The translations under genes and the position numbers were made by a program. Under the pieces are notes generated by a model that was not told where the DNA came from, ran no database searches, and saw only the letters and a list, made by a program, of their open reading frames with translations. DNA of 13,952 bases from Betaproteobacteria bacterium (GTDB taxonomy: Bacteria; Pseudomonadota; Gammaproteobacteria; Burkholderiales; SG8-41), in NCBI GenBank assembly GCA_021300125.1, contig JAJTHX010000403.1, forward strand, positions 1 to 13,952. The letters run 5' to 3'. This document shows, piece after piece, positions 1-7,528 of the stretch (positions are counted from its first letter, which is position 1; the number at the start of each line of letters is the position of its first letter).

Positions 1-1
1 C

Positions 2-1162
2 GACGTGTTCGTGATCGGCAACGTGGTGTCGCGCGGCAATCCGCTGATGGAGGAAATCCTCAATCGCGGCCTGCCCTATGTTTCGGGTCCGCAGTGGCTG
101 CGCGAGCATGTCCTGCAGGGGCGCTGGGTGCTCGCGGTGGCCGGCACCCACGGCAAGACCACCACCAGTTCGATGCTGGCGTGGATCCTCGAGCATGCCG
201 GCATGAACCCCGGTTTCCTGATCGGCGGGGTGCCGCAGAATTTCGGCGTTTCGGCGCGGCTCACCGAAACCCCGTTTTTCGTGATCGAGGCCGACGAGTA
301 CGACACCGCGTTTTTCGACAAGCGCTCGAAGTTCGTGCACTACGCGCCGCGCACTGCGGTGCTCAACAACCTCGAATACGACCACGCCGACATTTTTCCC
401 GACCTCGCCGCGATCGAGACCCAGTTCCACCAACTGGTGCGCACCATCCCCGGCAACGGCCTGATTGTCGCCAACGGCAGCGAAGCGGCGCTGGACCGCG
501 TACTGGCGCGCGGCGCATGGACGCCGGCGCAGCGTTTCGGCGGTGAGGGTGAATGGCAGGCCGGTGAGCCCGCGGACAGCGGCGCCTTCGAGGTATTGCA
601 CCAGGGCGCCTCGCGCGGCCATGTGCTGTGGGATCTGCTCGGCGCGCACAACCGCATGAATGCGCTGGCGGCGATCGCCGCCGCACGCCACGCCGGCGTG
701 CCGGTGGCCGGCGCGGTCGATGCCTTGAGCCAGTTCAAAAACGTGCGCCGGCGCATGGAAGTCCGCGGCACCGTGCGCGGTGTCACCGTCTATGACGACT
801 TCGCCCACCATCCGACGGCAATCGCCACCACCATCGCCGGGCTGCGGCGCAAGGCCGGTGCCGCGCGCATCCTTGCCGTGATCGAGCCGCGCTCGAACAC
901 GATGAAGCTCGGCGTGATGAAAGCGGCCCTGCCGGGCAGTCTGGCGGATGCCGACCGGGTGTACTGCTACAGCGGCGGCCTCGGCTGGGATGCGTCTGCG
1001 GCGCTCGCCCCGCTGGGCGGCAAGGCTGCGGTGCATGAAGATCTCGATGCACTGATCCGCGTGATCGCCGTTGAGGCGCGTGAGGGCGATCACGTGCTGG
1101 TGATGAGCAACGGCGGCTTCGGCGGCATCCACGGCAGGCTGCTGGAACAACTGAAGGGCTGA
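2..1162 (+). CDS. mpl: UDP-N-acetylmuramate:L-alanyl-gamma-D-glutamyl-meso-diaminopimelate ligase, 5'-truncated by window edge
   Basis: Mpl is a cytoplasmic Mur-family ATP-dependent ligase. It joins the recycled murein tripeptide to UDP-MurNAc, bypassing MurC, MurD and MurE in peptidoglycan recycling. The reading frame is open from base 2, and the N-terminal part (roughly 70 residues by comparison with the usual length of about 455) lies outside the window. Visible features are the P-loop AGTHGKTTT (lysine at about visible residue 52), the Mpl/MurC-type segment EADEYDTAFFDKRSKF, LNNLEYDHADIF, the central-domain AHNRMNALAA and the C-terminal VYDDFAHHPTAI. The EADEYD-AFFDKRSKF segment favours Mpl over MurC. 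The stop lies 2 bases before the amidase gene, which indicates an operon. The gene looks intact within the visible part. Confidence 0.93.
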   Translation, partial: DVFVIGNVVSRGNPLMEEILNRGLPYVSGPQWLREHVLQGRWVLAVAGTHGKTTTSSMLAWILEHAGMNPGFLIGGVPQNFGVSARLTETPFFVIEADEYDTAFFDKRSKFVHYAPRTAVLNNLEYDHADIFPDLAAIETQFHQLVRTIPGNGLIVANGSEAALDRVLARGAWTPAQRFGGEGEWQAGEPADSGAFEVLHQGASRGHVLWDLLGAHNRMNALAAIAAARHAGVPVAGAVDALSQFKNVRRRMEVRGTVRGVTVYDDFAHHPTAIATTIAGLRRKAGAARILAVIEPRSNTMKLGVMKAALPGSLADADRVYCYSGGLGWDASAALAPLGGKAAVHEDLDALIRVIAVEAREGDHVLVMSNGGFGGIHGRLLEQLKG

Positions 1163-1164
1163 GC

Positions 1165-2343
1165 ATGGCCAACATTCCGGATGATCCCCCCGGCGCCTTC
1201 TGCCGTCACACCCACGTCGCGCTGAAGGGTTCCGGCAGCGGACTGCTCCAGGGGCTGACCTTTGGTGTCAAGGACATCTACGACATCGCCGGACACCGGA
1301 CCGGCTTTGGCAGCCCCGACTGGCTGGCGACGCATGAGGCGGCCAGGCGCACCGCACCCGCTGTTGCGGCCTTGCTTGCCGCCGGTGCCGACATGGCCGG
1401 CAAGACCCAGACCGATGAACTGACCTACAGTCTCAACGGCGAGAACGCGCACTACGGCACGCCGGTCAACGTCAATGCGCCGGGGCGCATTCCCGGCGGT
1501 TCCTCCAGCGGCTCGGCGGCGGCGGTGGCCGGTGGCCTGGTGGATTTCGCACTGGGCAGCGACACCGGCGGTTCGGTGCGCGCACCGGCGAGTTTCTGCG
1601 GCCTCTACGGTATCCGTCCGACCCACGGCCGCGTGTCGCTCGAGGGCGCCTGCGCGCTGGCGCCCAGTTATGACACGGCCGGCTGGTTTGCGCGCGATGC
1701 GGCATTGCTTGAACGCGTGGGGCGGGTGCTGCTTGGCGAAGACACGCCATCCATGCCCGGCTCGACCCTGATCGCCGACGATGCCTTCGCACTGCTGGGC
1801 GAGGCCGCGCGCAGGGCGATGCAGCCTGCGGTGGAACGCATCCGGGCTGTACTGCCGCCCGCTCGACACGTGACGGTCAGCGCCGAAGGCCTGCCAAACT
1901 GGTTCCAGGCCTTTCGCGTGCTGCAGGGCGCGGAAATCCGCGACACCCTCGGACCCTGGGTCAAACAGGTCCGGCCCGCACTCGGGCCGGGCGTGCGCGA
2001 ACGCATGCAGTGGGTGATGACCATCACTGCGGAAGACATTGCCGCGGCACAGCGCGTAAGGGATGCGGTGCGTGTGCGCATGGATGCGCTGCTGGCGGAC
2101 CACGCGCTGCTGGTGCTGCCCACCGTGCCCGACATCGCGCCGCTGCTGAACACGCCGGGTGCCGCGCTCGACGATTTCCGCGCCCGCGCGATGAGCCTGC
2201 TCTGCATCGCCGGCCACGCCGGCCTGCCCCAGGTGTCGATGCCGCTGGCGACCCTGCAGGGCTGCCCGCTCGGCCTGTCACTGGTGGCGGGGCGGGGCAG
2301 CGAATCGATGCTGTTGCATTGGGCGCGACAGATCGCTGGCTGA
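1165..2343 (+). CDS. Amidase-signature family hydrolase
   Basis: This 392-residue protein belongs to the amidase signature family, serine hydrolases that cleave amide bonds through a Ser-cisSer-Lys triad. The triad is visible: Lys36 in FGVKDIYDI, cis-Ser113 in GGSSSGSAAA, and nucleophile Ser137 in GSDTGGSVRAPASFCG. The spacing between the two serines (24) matches GatA. The protein is shorter than many members (about 450-480), with a compact C-terminal half, so it is unlikely to be the GatA transamidation subunit; no gatB or gatC is nearby. The start is ATG, with an AAGGG Shine-Dalgarno-like element at 1154-1158, 6 bases upstream and inside the end of mpl. The substrate cannot be deduced. Its position between mpl and a YqiA-like esterase says only that it is co-transcribed with housekeeping genes. 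Confidence 0.88.
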   Translation: MANIPDDPPGAFCRHTHVALKGSGSGLLQGLTFGVKDIYDIAGHRTGFGSPDWLATHEAARRTAPAVAALLAAGADMAGKTQTDELTYSLNGENAHYGTPVNVNAPGRIPGGSSSGSAAAVAGGLVDFALGSDTGGSVRAPASFCGLYGIRPTHGRVSLEGACALAPSYDTAGWFARDAALLERVGRVLLGEDTPSMPGSTLIADDAFALLGEAARRAMQPAVERIRAVLPPARHVTVSAEGLPNWFQAFRVLQGAEIRDTLGPWVKQVRPALGPGVRERMQWVMTITAEDIAAAQRVRDAVRVRMDALLADHALLVLPTVPDIAPLLNTPGAALDDFRARAMSLLCIAGHAGLPQVSMPLATLQGCPLGLSLVAGRGSESMLLHWARQIAG

Positions 2344-2349
2344 CAGTCC

Positions 2350-2922
2350 GTGCTGATTTACGTCCACGGTTTTAACAGCTCGGCACTGTCGTACAAGGCA
2401 GGCCTGCTGCGCGGACACATGGCCAAACTGGGGCTGGCCGATCATTACGCCTGCCCTGAACTCCCGCATTGGCCGAAACAGGCGATGGCACAGCTGGAGG
2501 CGCTGATTGCGCCGCATGATCCGTCAGTGGTGACGCTGGTGGGCTCGTCGCTCGGCGGTTTTTATGCCGCTGCACTCACCGAGCGTCTGGGCGTGCGCGC
2601 GGTGCTGGTCAATCCGGCGGTGCGACCCTATGAACTGCTGGCCGGATTTCTCGGTCCGCAGCAGAATCTCTACACCGGCGAAACCTACGAGCTGACGCCG
2701 CAGCACATCGATGAACTACGCGCACTTGAAGTCGATGCCATCACCCCGTCGCGGTACCTGCTGATCACCGCCACCGGCGACGAGGTGCTGGATTACCACT
2801 CCGGGGTCGAGCGCTATACCGGCTGCGAGCAGATCGTGGTGCCGGGCAGCGACCACGGCTTGCGTGAATTCGACCGTTATCTGGATCACGTCGTCGCGTT
2901 CTGGCAACGCGGGCGCGTATAA
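2350..2922 (+). CDS. YqiA-like alpha/beta-hydrolase esterase
   Basis: This 190-residue protein is of the YqiA/UPF0227 family, small cytoplasmic alpha/beta-hydrolases with esterase activity on short acyl substrates; the natural substrate is unknown. The N-terminus LIYVHGFNSSALSYKA is the family hallmark, with the oxyanion HGFNSS near residue 6. The nucleophile elbow is G-S-S-L-G with Ser67. The likely acid is Asp144 in GDEVLDY and the histidine is His169 in GSDHG. The start is GTG at 2350, chosen because it places the family-typical N-terminus immediately after the start. No clear ribosome binding site is seen, so translation may be coupled to the amidase gene that ends 6 bases earlier. Length fits the family. 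Confidence 0.88.
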   Translation: MLIYVHGFNSSALSYKAGLLRGHMAKLGLADHYACPELPHWPKQAMAQLEALIAPHDPSVVTLVGSSLGGFYAAALTERLGVRAVLVNPAVRPYELLAGFLGPQQNLYTGETYELTPQHIDELRALEVDAITPSRYLLITATGDEVLDYHSGVERYTGCEQIVVPGSDHGLREFDRYLDHVVAFWQRGRV

Positions 2923-2923
2923 T
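2918..2923 (+). promoter_or_regulatory. Candidate -10 element (TATAAT) ahead of the RNB exoribonuclease gene
   Basis: A perfect consensus TATAAT overlaps the TAA stop of the esterase gene, in otherwise very GC-rich DNA. Transcription would begin near 2930, about 50 bases before the ATG at 2981. No good -35 hexamer is present at 16-18 bases upstream and there is no extended -10 TGn, so this is a candidate only. Confidence 0.4.
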
Positions 2924-2980
2924 CCGCAGCCCGATTCCCCTCGCGCGCGGCCGGTCCGCGCCGCCCCGCAGCACCTCCCG

Positions 2981-4831
2981 ATGAACGTTTTTTACGAAGA
3001 GAACGGCGAGTTCAAGGTCGGTGCGGTGCTGGCCGACAACGATACCTCGCTGCAGGTCGAGGCGCCCCACGGCAAGCGTTCCAAGGTGAAGGCTTCCGCC
3101 GTGCTGCTGCGCTTCACTTCGCCGCCGCACACGGCCTTCATGGCGGCTGCGCAGCAGGAGGCCGATGCGATCGACATCGATTTCCTGTGGCAGTGCTGCG
3201 GCACTGATGAATTCGGCTACGAGGGCCTCGCCGCTGACTATTTCGGCCACGCGCCATCGGCGGTGGAGGCGGCGGCGGTGCTGATGCGGCTGCACGGCGC
3301 CCCGATGTACTTCTACAAGAAGGGCCGCGGCCGCTACAGGGCGGCGTCCGAGGATGCGCTGCAGGCGGCACTCGCCAGCGTCGAGCGCAAGCGGCTGCAG
3401 GCGCTGGCCAAGGACGCGCATGTCGCGGAACTCGCGGCCGGCCGCATGCCCGCGGCGTTCGGGCCGCTGATGGACCAGCTGCTCTACAAGCCCGACCGCA
3501 ACAGCATCGAATGGAAGGCGCTGGAGGAGGCGGCCGAGGTCGCGAAGGTCAGCCCGGCGCGCCTGCTCCAGCGCTGCGGCGCCTTGCCGGACCTGCACCA
3601 ATACCACCTGCGCCGTTTCCTGTTCGAGCATTTTCCGAAGGGCGCGGGTTTTCCCGAGCTGCCGCCGCCGGTCCCGCCCGGAGCGCTGCAACTGGCCGAG
3701 GTCGAGGCGCACAGCATTGATGACGCCGAAACCACCGAGATCGACGATGCGTTTTCCCTGCAGACGCTGCCAGGCGGGAACCGGCGGCTGGGCATCCACA
3801 TCGCGGCGCCGGCCCTGGGCATCACCACCGACTCGCCGCTGGAGGCGGTGGCGCGCGAGCGCCTGTCCACGGTGTATTTTCCGGGGGGCAAGATCACCAT
3901 GCTGCCCGATGTCGCGGTCGGGGCGTACACCCTGGCCGCCGGCCGCGAGTGTCCGGCGCTGTCGATCTACTTTGATGTCGCGCCCGATTTCAGCCTGCTG
4001 CGTCATGAAACCCGCGTCGAGCGCGTGCGCATCGCCGACAACCTGCGCCATGAACAGCTGGAGCCGGTGTTCAATGCCGCGGCGCTGGCGCGCGGCGCGG
4101 TGGACCATCCGCAGGGCGAGGCACTGGCCTGGCTGTGGCAGTTCTCGGGCCAGCGCCTGATCGTGCGCAAGGGGGATGCCCCGCGCGGCGAAGACCGGCC
4201 CGAATTCGTGTTCCGCGTCAGCGACGGCCGGGTCAGCATCACGCGCCGCCAGCGCGGCACCCCGATTGACCAGGTGGTGGCCGAACTGATGATTCTCGCC
4301 AACAGCACCTGGGCGGCCGACCTGCAGGCGGCGGGGCTGTGTGGCCTGTTCCGCGTGCAAAGCGGCGGCAAGGTGCGCACCAGCACCGCAGCCGGACCGC
4401 ACGAGGGCCTGGGCGTGAGCCAGTATCTGTGGGCGACTTCTCCGCTGCGCCGCTATACCGACCTCGTCAACCAGCGCCAGCTGATGGCCCGGGTGCGGGG
4501 GGAAGCGCCGCCCTACCAGGCCAAGGACACCCGCCTGCTGGCGGCGATGCGCGATTTCGAAGCGGCCTATGAGACCTATGCCGAATACCAGCGTACGATG
4601 GAGCGCTACTGGAGCCTGCGCTGGTTGCTGCAGGAGGAAGTGGCGACGGTCAGTGCCAGCGTGCTGCGGGAGAACCTGCTGCGCCTGGATGCCCTCCCGG
4701 TGGTGCAGCGGGTGTCTTCGCTGCCCCCCGAAGTCGCGGCAGGTGACCGTGTCGAACTGGCTGTGGGCACCGTGGATCTGCTCGACCTGAGCCTCGAACT
4801 CCGCTATGCCAGAACCCTGCCTGCAGCCTGA
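2981..4831 (+). CDS. RNase II/RNB-domain exoribonuclease
   Basis: This 616-residue protein is of the RNase II/RNase R superfamily, processive 3'-to-5' exoribonucleases acting in mRNA decay. The frame is open from further upstream, but ATG 2981 gives the family-typical start MNVFYEENGEF. The order is an N-terminal OB/winged-helix region (about 1-230), the RNB catalytic domain (about 242-560) and a short C-terminal S1-like region (about 570-610). The metal-binding cluster reads IDDAETTEIDDAF (residues 246-258). It gives Asp247, Asp255 and Asp256 at the positions of E. coli RNase II Asp201, Asp209 and Asp210, but Glu253 at Asp207. The arginine motif TSPLRRYTDLVNQR carries Arg490, equivalent to Arg500. 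The length is close to RNase II (644) and shorter than RNase R. No Shine-Dalgarno sequence is evident. Confidence 0.9.
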   Translation: MNVFYEENGEFKVGAVLADNDTSLQVEAPHGKRSKVKASAVLLRFTSPPHTAFMAAAQQEADAIDIDFLWQCCGTDEFGYEGLAADYFGHAPSAVEAAAVLMRLHGAPMYFYKKGRGRYRAASEDALQAALASVERKRLQALAKDAHVAELAAGRMPAAFGPLMDQLLYKPDRNSIEWKALEEAAEVAKVSPARLLQRCGALPDLHQYHLRRFLFEHFPKGAGFPELPPPVPPGALQLAEVEAHSIDDAETTEIDDAFSLQTLPGGNRRLGIHIAAPALGITTDSPLEAVARERLSTVYFPGGKITMLPDVAVGAYTLAAGRECPALSIYFDVAPDFSLLRHETRVERVRIADNLRHEQLEPVFNAAALARGAVDHPQGEALAWLWQFSGQRLIVRKGDAPRGEDRPEFVFRVSDGRVSITRRQRGTPIDQVVAELMILANSTWAADLQAAGLCGLFRVQSGGKVRTSTAAGPHEGLGVSQYLWATSPLRRYTDLVNQRQLMARVRGEAPPYQAKDTRLLAAMRDFEAAYETYAEYQRTMERYWSLRWLLQEEVATVSASVLRENLLRLDALPVVQRVSSLPPEVAAGDRVELAVGTVDLLDLSLELRYARTLPAA

Positions 4832-4897
4832 AGTGAGTGACGGCTAACAGCGGCCTGATGTCGAGACTGGACTTTAAGCATCACCCTTAATTCACTG

Positions 4898-4910
4898 AAA
4901 TCATTGATTT
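4898..4910. promoter_or_regulatory. Palindrome AAATCA-T-TGATTT upstream of tonB
   Basis: This is a perfect inverted repeat with 6-base arms around a single central base, placed just upstream of the likely tonB -35 element. A 1-base loop cannot form a normal RNA hairpin, so a DNA-binding site is the better reading. Fur commonly controls TonB-system genes and binds AT-rich repeats of this kind. The match to the Fur consensus is only partial, so the identity of the regulator is inference. Confidence 0.35.
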
Positions 4911-4913
4911 TTA

Positions 4914-4941
4914 TTGCTATTTTACGAAGCCTGTCTAGAAT
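4914..4941 (+). promoter_or_regulatory. Candidate sigma70 promoter for tonB-aroE-mtgA
   Basis: TTGCTA (4914-4919) and TAGAAT (4936-4941) are separated by 16 bases within the AT-rich part of the 116-base gap between the exoribonuclease and tonB genes. The -10 ends only 6 bases before the ATG at 4948, so the expected transcription start falls on or next to the start codon. An alternative -10 is TATTTT at 4918-4923, which lacks a good -35. Confidence 0.45.
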
Positions 4942-4947
4942 ACGGGC

Positions 4948-5964
4948 ATGAGCGCGCAACCGCAAGCCAAGGTGGTCAGCCTGCCCCGACGGGGCCAGCA
5001 TCCGCGCCGCGGTTCCTGGGGCAATGCGATGGACCGGCTGGATGCTCGCGTTGCCGAGCTGGAACGGCGCATCGATGATTTCGACCGCCGTTATGCGCGG
5101 TGGACCGCGCGCACCCGCTTCGGTGCCGCCAGTGCCGTTTCGGTGCTGGTGCATGCCTTCCTGCTGTTCGGTCTCGGTTTCGTGATGCCCGAACCCCGCG
5201 AGCTGCACAACTCGGCCCCGGCGCTGTCGGTGGTGCTGGTCAACGCCAAGTCTCAGGCGAAACCGCTGACTGCCGATGCATTGGCCCAGCACAACCTCGA
5301 TGGTGGCGGCAATACGGACGCCAAGCAGCGCGCGCAAAGCCCGCTGCCGGCGATCACCAAGGACACCGAGACCACCGAACTGCGCGTGGCGCAGAAACGC
5401 GTTGCCGAGCTGGAGCAGGAGGCGAAGAAGTTGCTCACCCGATCCGGCAGCACCAGCGAAGTCGATACCACGGCGCGGCGCCCGGCCAACGCCCCGAACC
5501 CGGAGCGCGCGCCCAACGTGGACAGTGCCGATCTCGTCCAGCGCAGCCTGGCCATTGCGCGACTGGAGGCGCAGATCAGCAAAGACTGGAACGCCTACCA
5601 GGAGCGGCCGCGGCGCAAGTTCGTTGGCGCGCGCACCCAGGAATTCCGCTACGCCCGCTATATCGAGGACTGGCGGCAGAAGATCGAGCGCATCGGCGAG
5701 CTGAATTACCCGCAGGCGGCGCGCGACCAGCGCATTTACGGCAGCCTGATCGCCACGGTGTCGATTCGCGCCGACGGCTCGCTCGAGAAAGTGCAGATCG
5801 ACCGCTCTTCCGGCAACAAGGTGCTCGACGAGGCCACGGTGCGCATCGTCACGCTGGCGGCGCCCTTCTCCGCGCTGCCGCCGGACATCACGCGCGAGGT
5901 GGACATCCTGCACATCACGCGCACGTGGACTTTCACCCGCGCCGACCAGTTCGTCATCCAGTGA
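4948..5964 (+). CDS. tonB: TonB-family energy transducer
   Basis: This 338-residue inner-membrane protein would couple the proton-motive force to outer-membrane transport, normally with ExbB and ExbD, which are not in this window. Residues 1-58 form an unusually long, basic cytoplasmic tail containing a predicted coiled coil (about 28-48, [20 protein letters not shown]). A single membrane anchor spans about 59-80. The periplasmic linker is rich in Ala, Glu, Lys and Arg, with another coiled-coil stretch near 142-165, rather than the classical Glu-Pro/Lys-Pro repeats. The C-terminal TonB domain lies at about 238-334, with [22 protein letters not shown] and a terminal ITRTWTF strand. There is no clear Shine-Dalgarno before ATG 4948. 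An in-frame ATG at 5029 (residue 28) is an alternative start that would still leave a short cytoplasmic segment. Confidence 0.85.
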   Translation: MSAQPQAKVVSLPRRGQHPRRGSWGNAMDRLDARVAELERRIDDFDRRYARWTARTRFGAASAVSVLVHAFLLFGLGFVMPEPRELHNSAPALSVVLVNAKSQAKPLTADALAQHNLDGGGNTDAKQRAQSPLPAITKDTETTELRVAQKRVAELEQEAKKLLTRSGSTSEVDTTARRPANAPNPERAPNVDSADLVQRSLAIARLEAQISKDWNAYQERPRRKFVGARTQEFRYARYIEDWRQKIERIGELNYPQAARDQRIYGSLIATVSIRADGSLEKVQIDRSSGNKVLDEATVRIVTLAAPFSALPPDITREVDILHITRTWTFTRADQFVIQ

Positions 5965-5986
5965 ACACAGCGCAGCGAGCACCGTC

Positions 5987-6802
5987 TTGACCGACCGTTA
6001 CGCAGTCATCGGCAATCCTGTCGGCCACAGCCAGTCGCCGCAGATCCACGAAGCCTTTGCGCGGCAAACCGGGCAGGATCTGTTCTATGGCCGGCTGCTG
6101 GCGCCTCTGGATGACTTTTCAGACACTGCGCTGCGGTTTTTCGCTGAAGGCGGCGCCGGACTTAACGTCACCGTGCCGTTCAAGCACGAGGCCTGGCGTC
6201 TGGTCGATGCCCGTGTCGGCGGTGCCGAATCCGCCGAGGCGGTCAATACCATCCGCCGCGAGGGCACGCGCCTGATCGGCCACAACACCGACGGCACGGG
6301 CCTGGTCGCCGATCTCGAACGCAACCTCGGTATCGTGATTGCTGGCCGCCGCGTGCTGCTGATGGGCGCCGGTGGCGCCTCCCACGGCGTGGTGCAGCCG
6401 CTGCTTGAACGCAAACCCGCGGCGCTGGTGATTGCCAACCGTACGCCGGACAAGGCGGAGCAACTGGCGCTGCGTTTTGCGGGCCCCGGCCGCAATCTGC
6501 GCGCCTGCGGGTACACCGCGCTCGCCGGGGAGTCCTTCGACCTGGTCGTCAACGCCACCTCGGCCGGACTGTCCGGTGAATTGCCGCCACTGCCCGACGG
6601 GCTGTTCACCCCCGGCGCTCTGGCCTACGACATGATGTACGGCCGCCTGACCGCGTTTCTTGCCTTTGCGCGGGCCCGCGGTGCGGCGACTGCCGACGGC
6701 CTCGGCATGCTGGTGGAGCAGGCGGCAGAGGCTTTCCTGATCTGGCGCGGCGTGCGGCCGCAGACCGCGCCGGTGATCGCGCAGCTGCGCGCCGCGGTCT
6801 GA
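5987..6802 (+). CDS. aroE: Shikimate dehydrogenase (NADP+)
   Basis: AroE reduces 3-dehydroshikimate to shikimate with NADPH in the cytoplasm, in the pathway to chorismate and aromatic amino acids. The protein has 271 residues, the normal family length. Substrate-binding and catalytic residues are visible: Ser15 and Ser17 in GHSQSP, catalytic Lys66 in [10 protein letters not shown], Asn87 in AVNTI, and Asp102 in GHNTDGTG. The nucleotide-binding loop is GAGGAS (127-132), and NRT (151-153) is the usual NADP phosphate motif. The C-terminal helix EQAAEAF is typical. The start is TTG 5987, chosen because it gives the canonical [16 protein letters not shown]-terminus; no ATG is in range. The gene follows tonB by 22 bases and precedes mtgA by 11. 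Confidence 0.95.
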   Translation: MTDRYAVIGNPVGHSQSPQIHEAFARQTGQDLFYGRLLAPLDDFSDTALRFFAEGGAGLNVTVPFKHEAWRLVDARVGGAESAEAVNTIRREGTRLIGHNTDGTGLVADLERNLGIVIAGRRVLLMGAGGASHGVVQPLLERKPAALVIANRTPDKAEQLALRFAGPGRNLRACGYTALAGESFDLVVNATSAGLSGELPPLPDGLFTPGALAYDMMYGRLTAFLAFARARGAATADGLGMLVEQAAEAFLIWRGVRPQTAPVIAQLRAAV

Positions 6803-6813
6803 GGGTTGCCGTC

Positions 6814-7512
6814 ATGCTGCGGATGCTGATGCGCGGTGCCGGCTACCTGCTGTTGCTCGCGTTCGCTGCGCTGGCGCTGATCCAGTTCTGGTTCCTGGTG
6901 CATGTCGGTTACTGGATCAACAACAACCCTGAGTCCACCGCTTTCATGCGTGCGCGGCTGGAGATCCTGCAGGAAACCAATCCCAAGGCAAAGTTGAGGC
7001 AGCAGTGGGTGCCCTACAACCGCATCTCGAACCACCTCAAGCGTGCGGTGGTCTCGGCCGAGGACGCCAAGTTCATGAGCCACAGCGGGTTCGACTGGGA
7101 CGGCATCCAGAAGGCCTTCGAGAAAAACATGCGTGAAGGTGAAATCGTTGCCGGCGGCTCGACGATCACCCAGCAGCTGGCGAAGAACCTGTTTTTCTCC
7201 GGCGAGCGTACCTGGTGGCGCAAGGGGCAGGAGGCCGTGATCGCGGTGATGCTGGAAACGCTGATGAGCAAGCGCCGCATCCTCGAGATCTACCTGAACG
7301 TGATCGAGTGGGGCGAGGGCATCTTCGGCGCCGAGGCCGCTGCGCGCTTCCATTACGGCGGCAGTGCCGCCACGCTCAGTCCCGAGCAGGCGGCGCGCCT
7401 TGCCGCGGTGGTGCCCAGCCCGCGCCGCTACGGTCCCGCCAGCGACACGGCCTACCTGCAGCGCCGCACCCAGACCATCCTTGCCCGGATGAACGGCGCT
7501 GCGATTCCCTGA
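6814..7512 (+). CDS. mtgA: Monofunctional biosynthetic peptidoglycan transglycosylase
   Basis: MtgA is an inner-membrane glycosyltransferase (GT51) that polymerises lipid II into glycan strands on the periplasmic face. The 232-residue length is typical. One membrane anchor spans about residues 8-30. GT51 motifs are present in order: SAEDAKFMSHSGFD with catalytic Glu83, GGSTITQQLAKN (114-125), RRILEIYLNVIEWG with the second conserved Glu158, and the YGG/LSPEQAARLAAVVPSP region. No transpeptidase domain follows, which separates it from bifunctional PBPs. A GAGGG ribosome binding site (6801-6805) overlaps the aroE stop, 8 bases before the ATG. The gene ends 16 bases from the convergent isocitrate dehydrogenase gene, with no obvious terminator between them. 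Confidence 0.94.
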   Translation: MLRMLMRGAGYLLLLAFAALALIQFWFLVHVGYWINNNPESTAFMRARLEILQETNPKAKLRQQWVPYNRISNHLKRAVVSAEDAKFMSHSGFDWDGIQKAFEKNMREGEIVAGGSTITQQLAKNLFFSGERTWWRKGQEAVIAVMLETLMSKRRILEIYLNVIEWGEGIFGAEAAARFHYGGSAATLSPEQAARLAAVVPSPRRYGPASDTAYLQRRTQTILARMNGAAIP

Positions 7513-7528
7513 AACGCCTCGGTCGCGA

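Noticed and set aside
1165..2343. The amidase as GatA of the Asp/Glu-tRNA amidotransferase
   Set aside because: It is too short, has no gatB or gatC neighbour, and shows only the general amidase signature.
2765..4402. A 545-codon open frame on the minus strand opposite the exoribonuclease gene
   Set aside because: The composition is typical of an antisense frame in high-GC DNA, with no domain recognised, and it conflicts with the RNB gene.
4898..4912. AAATCA-T-TGATTT followed by T residues as a terminator for the exoribonuclease gene
   Set aside because: The single-base loop and AT-only stem make a stable RNA hairpin unlikely; an operator is a better reading.
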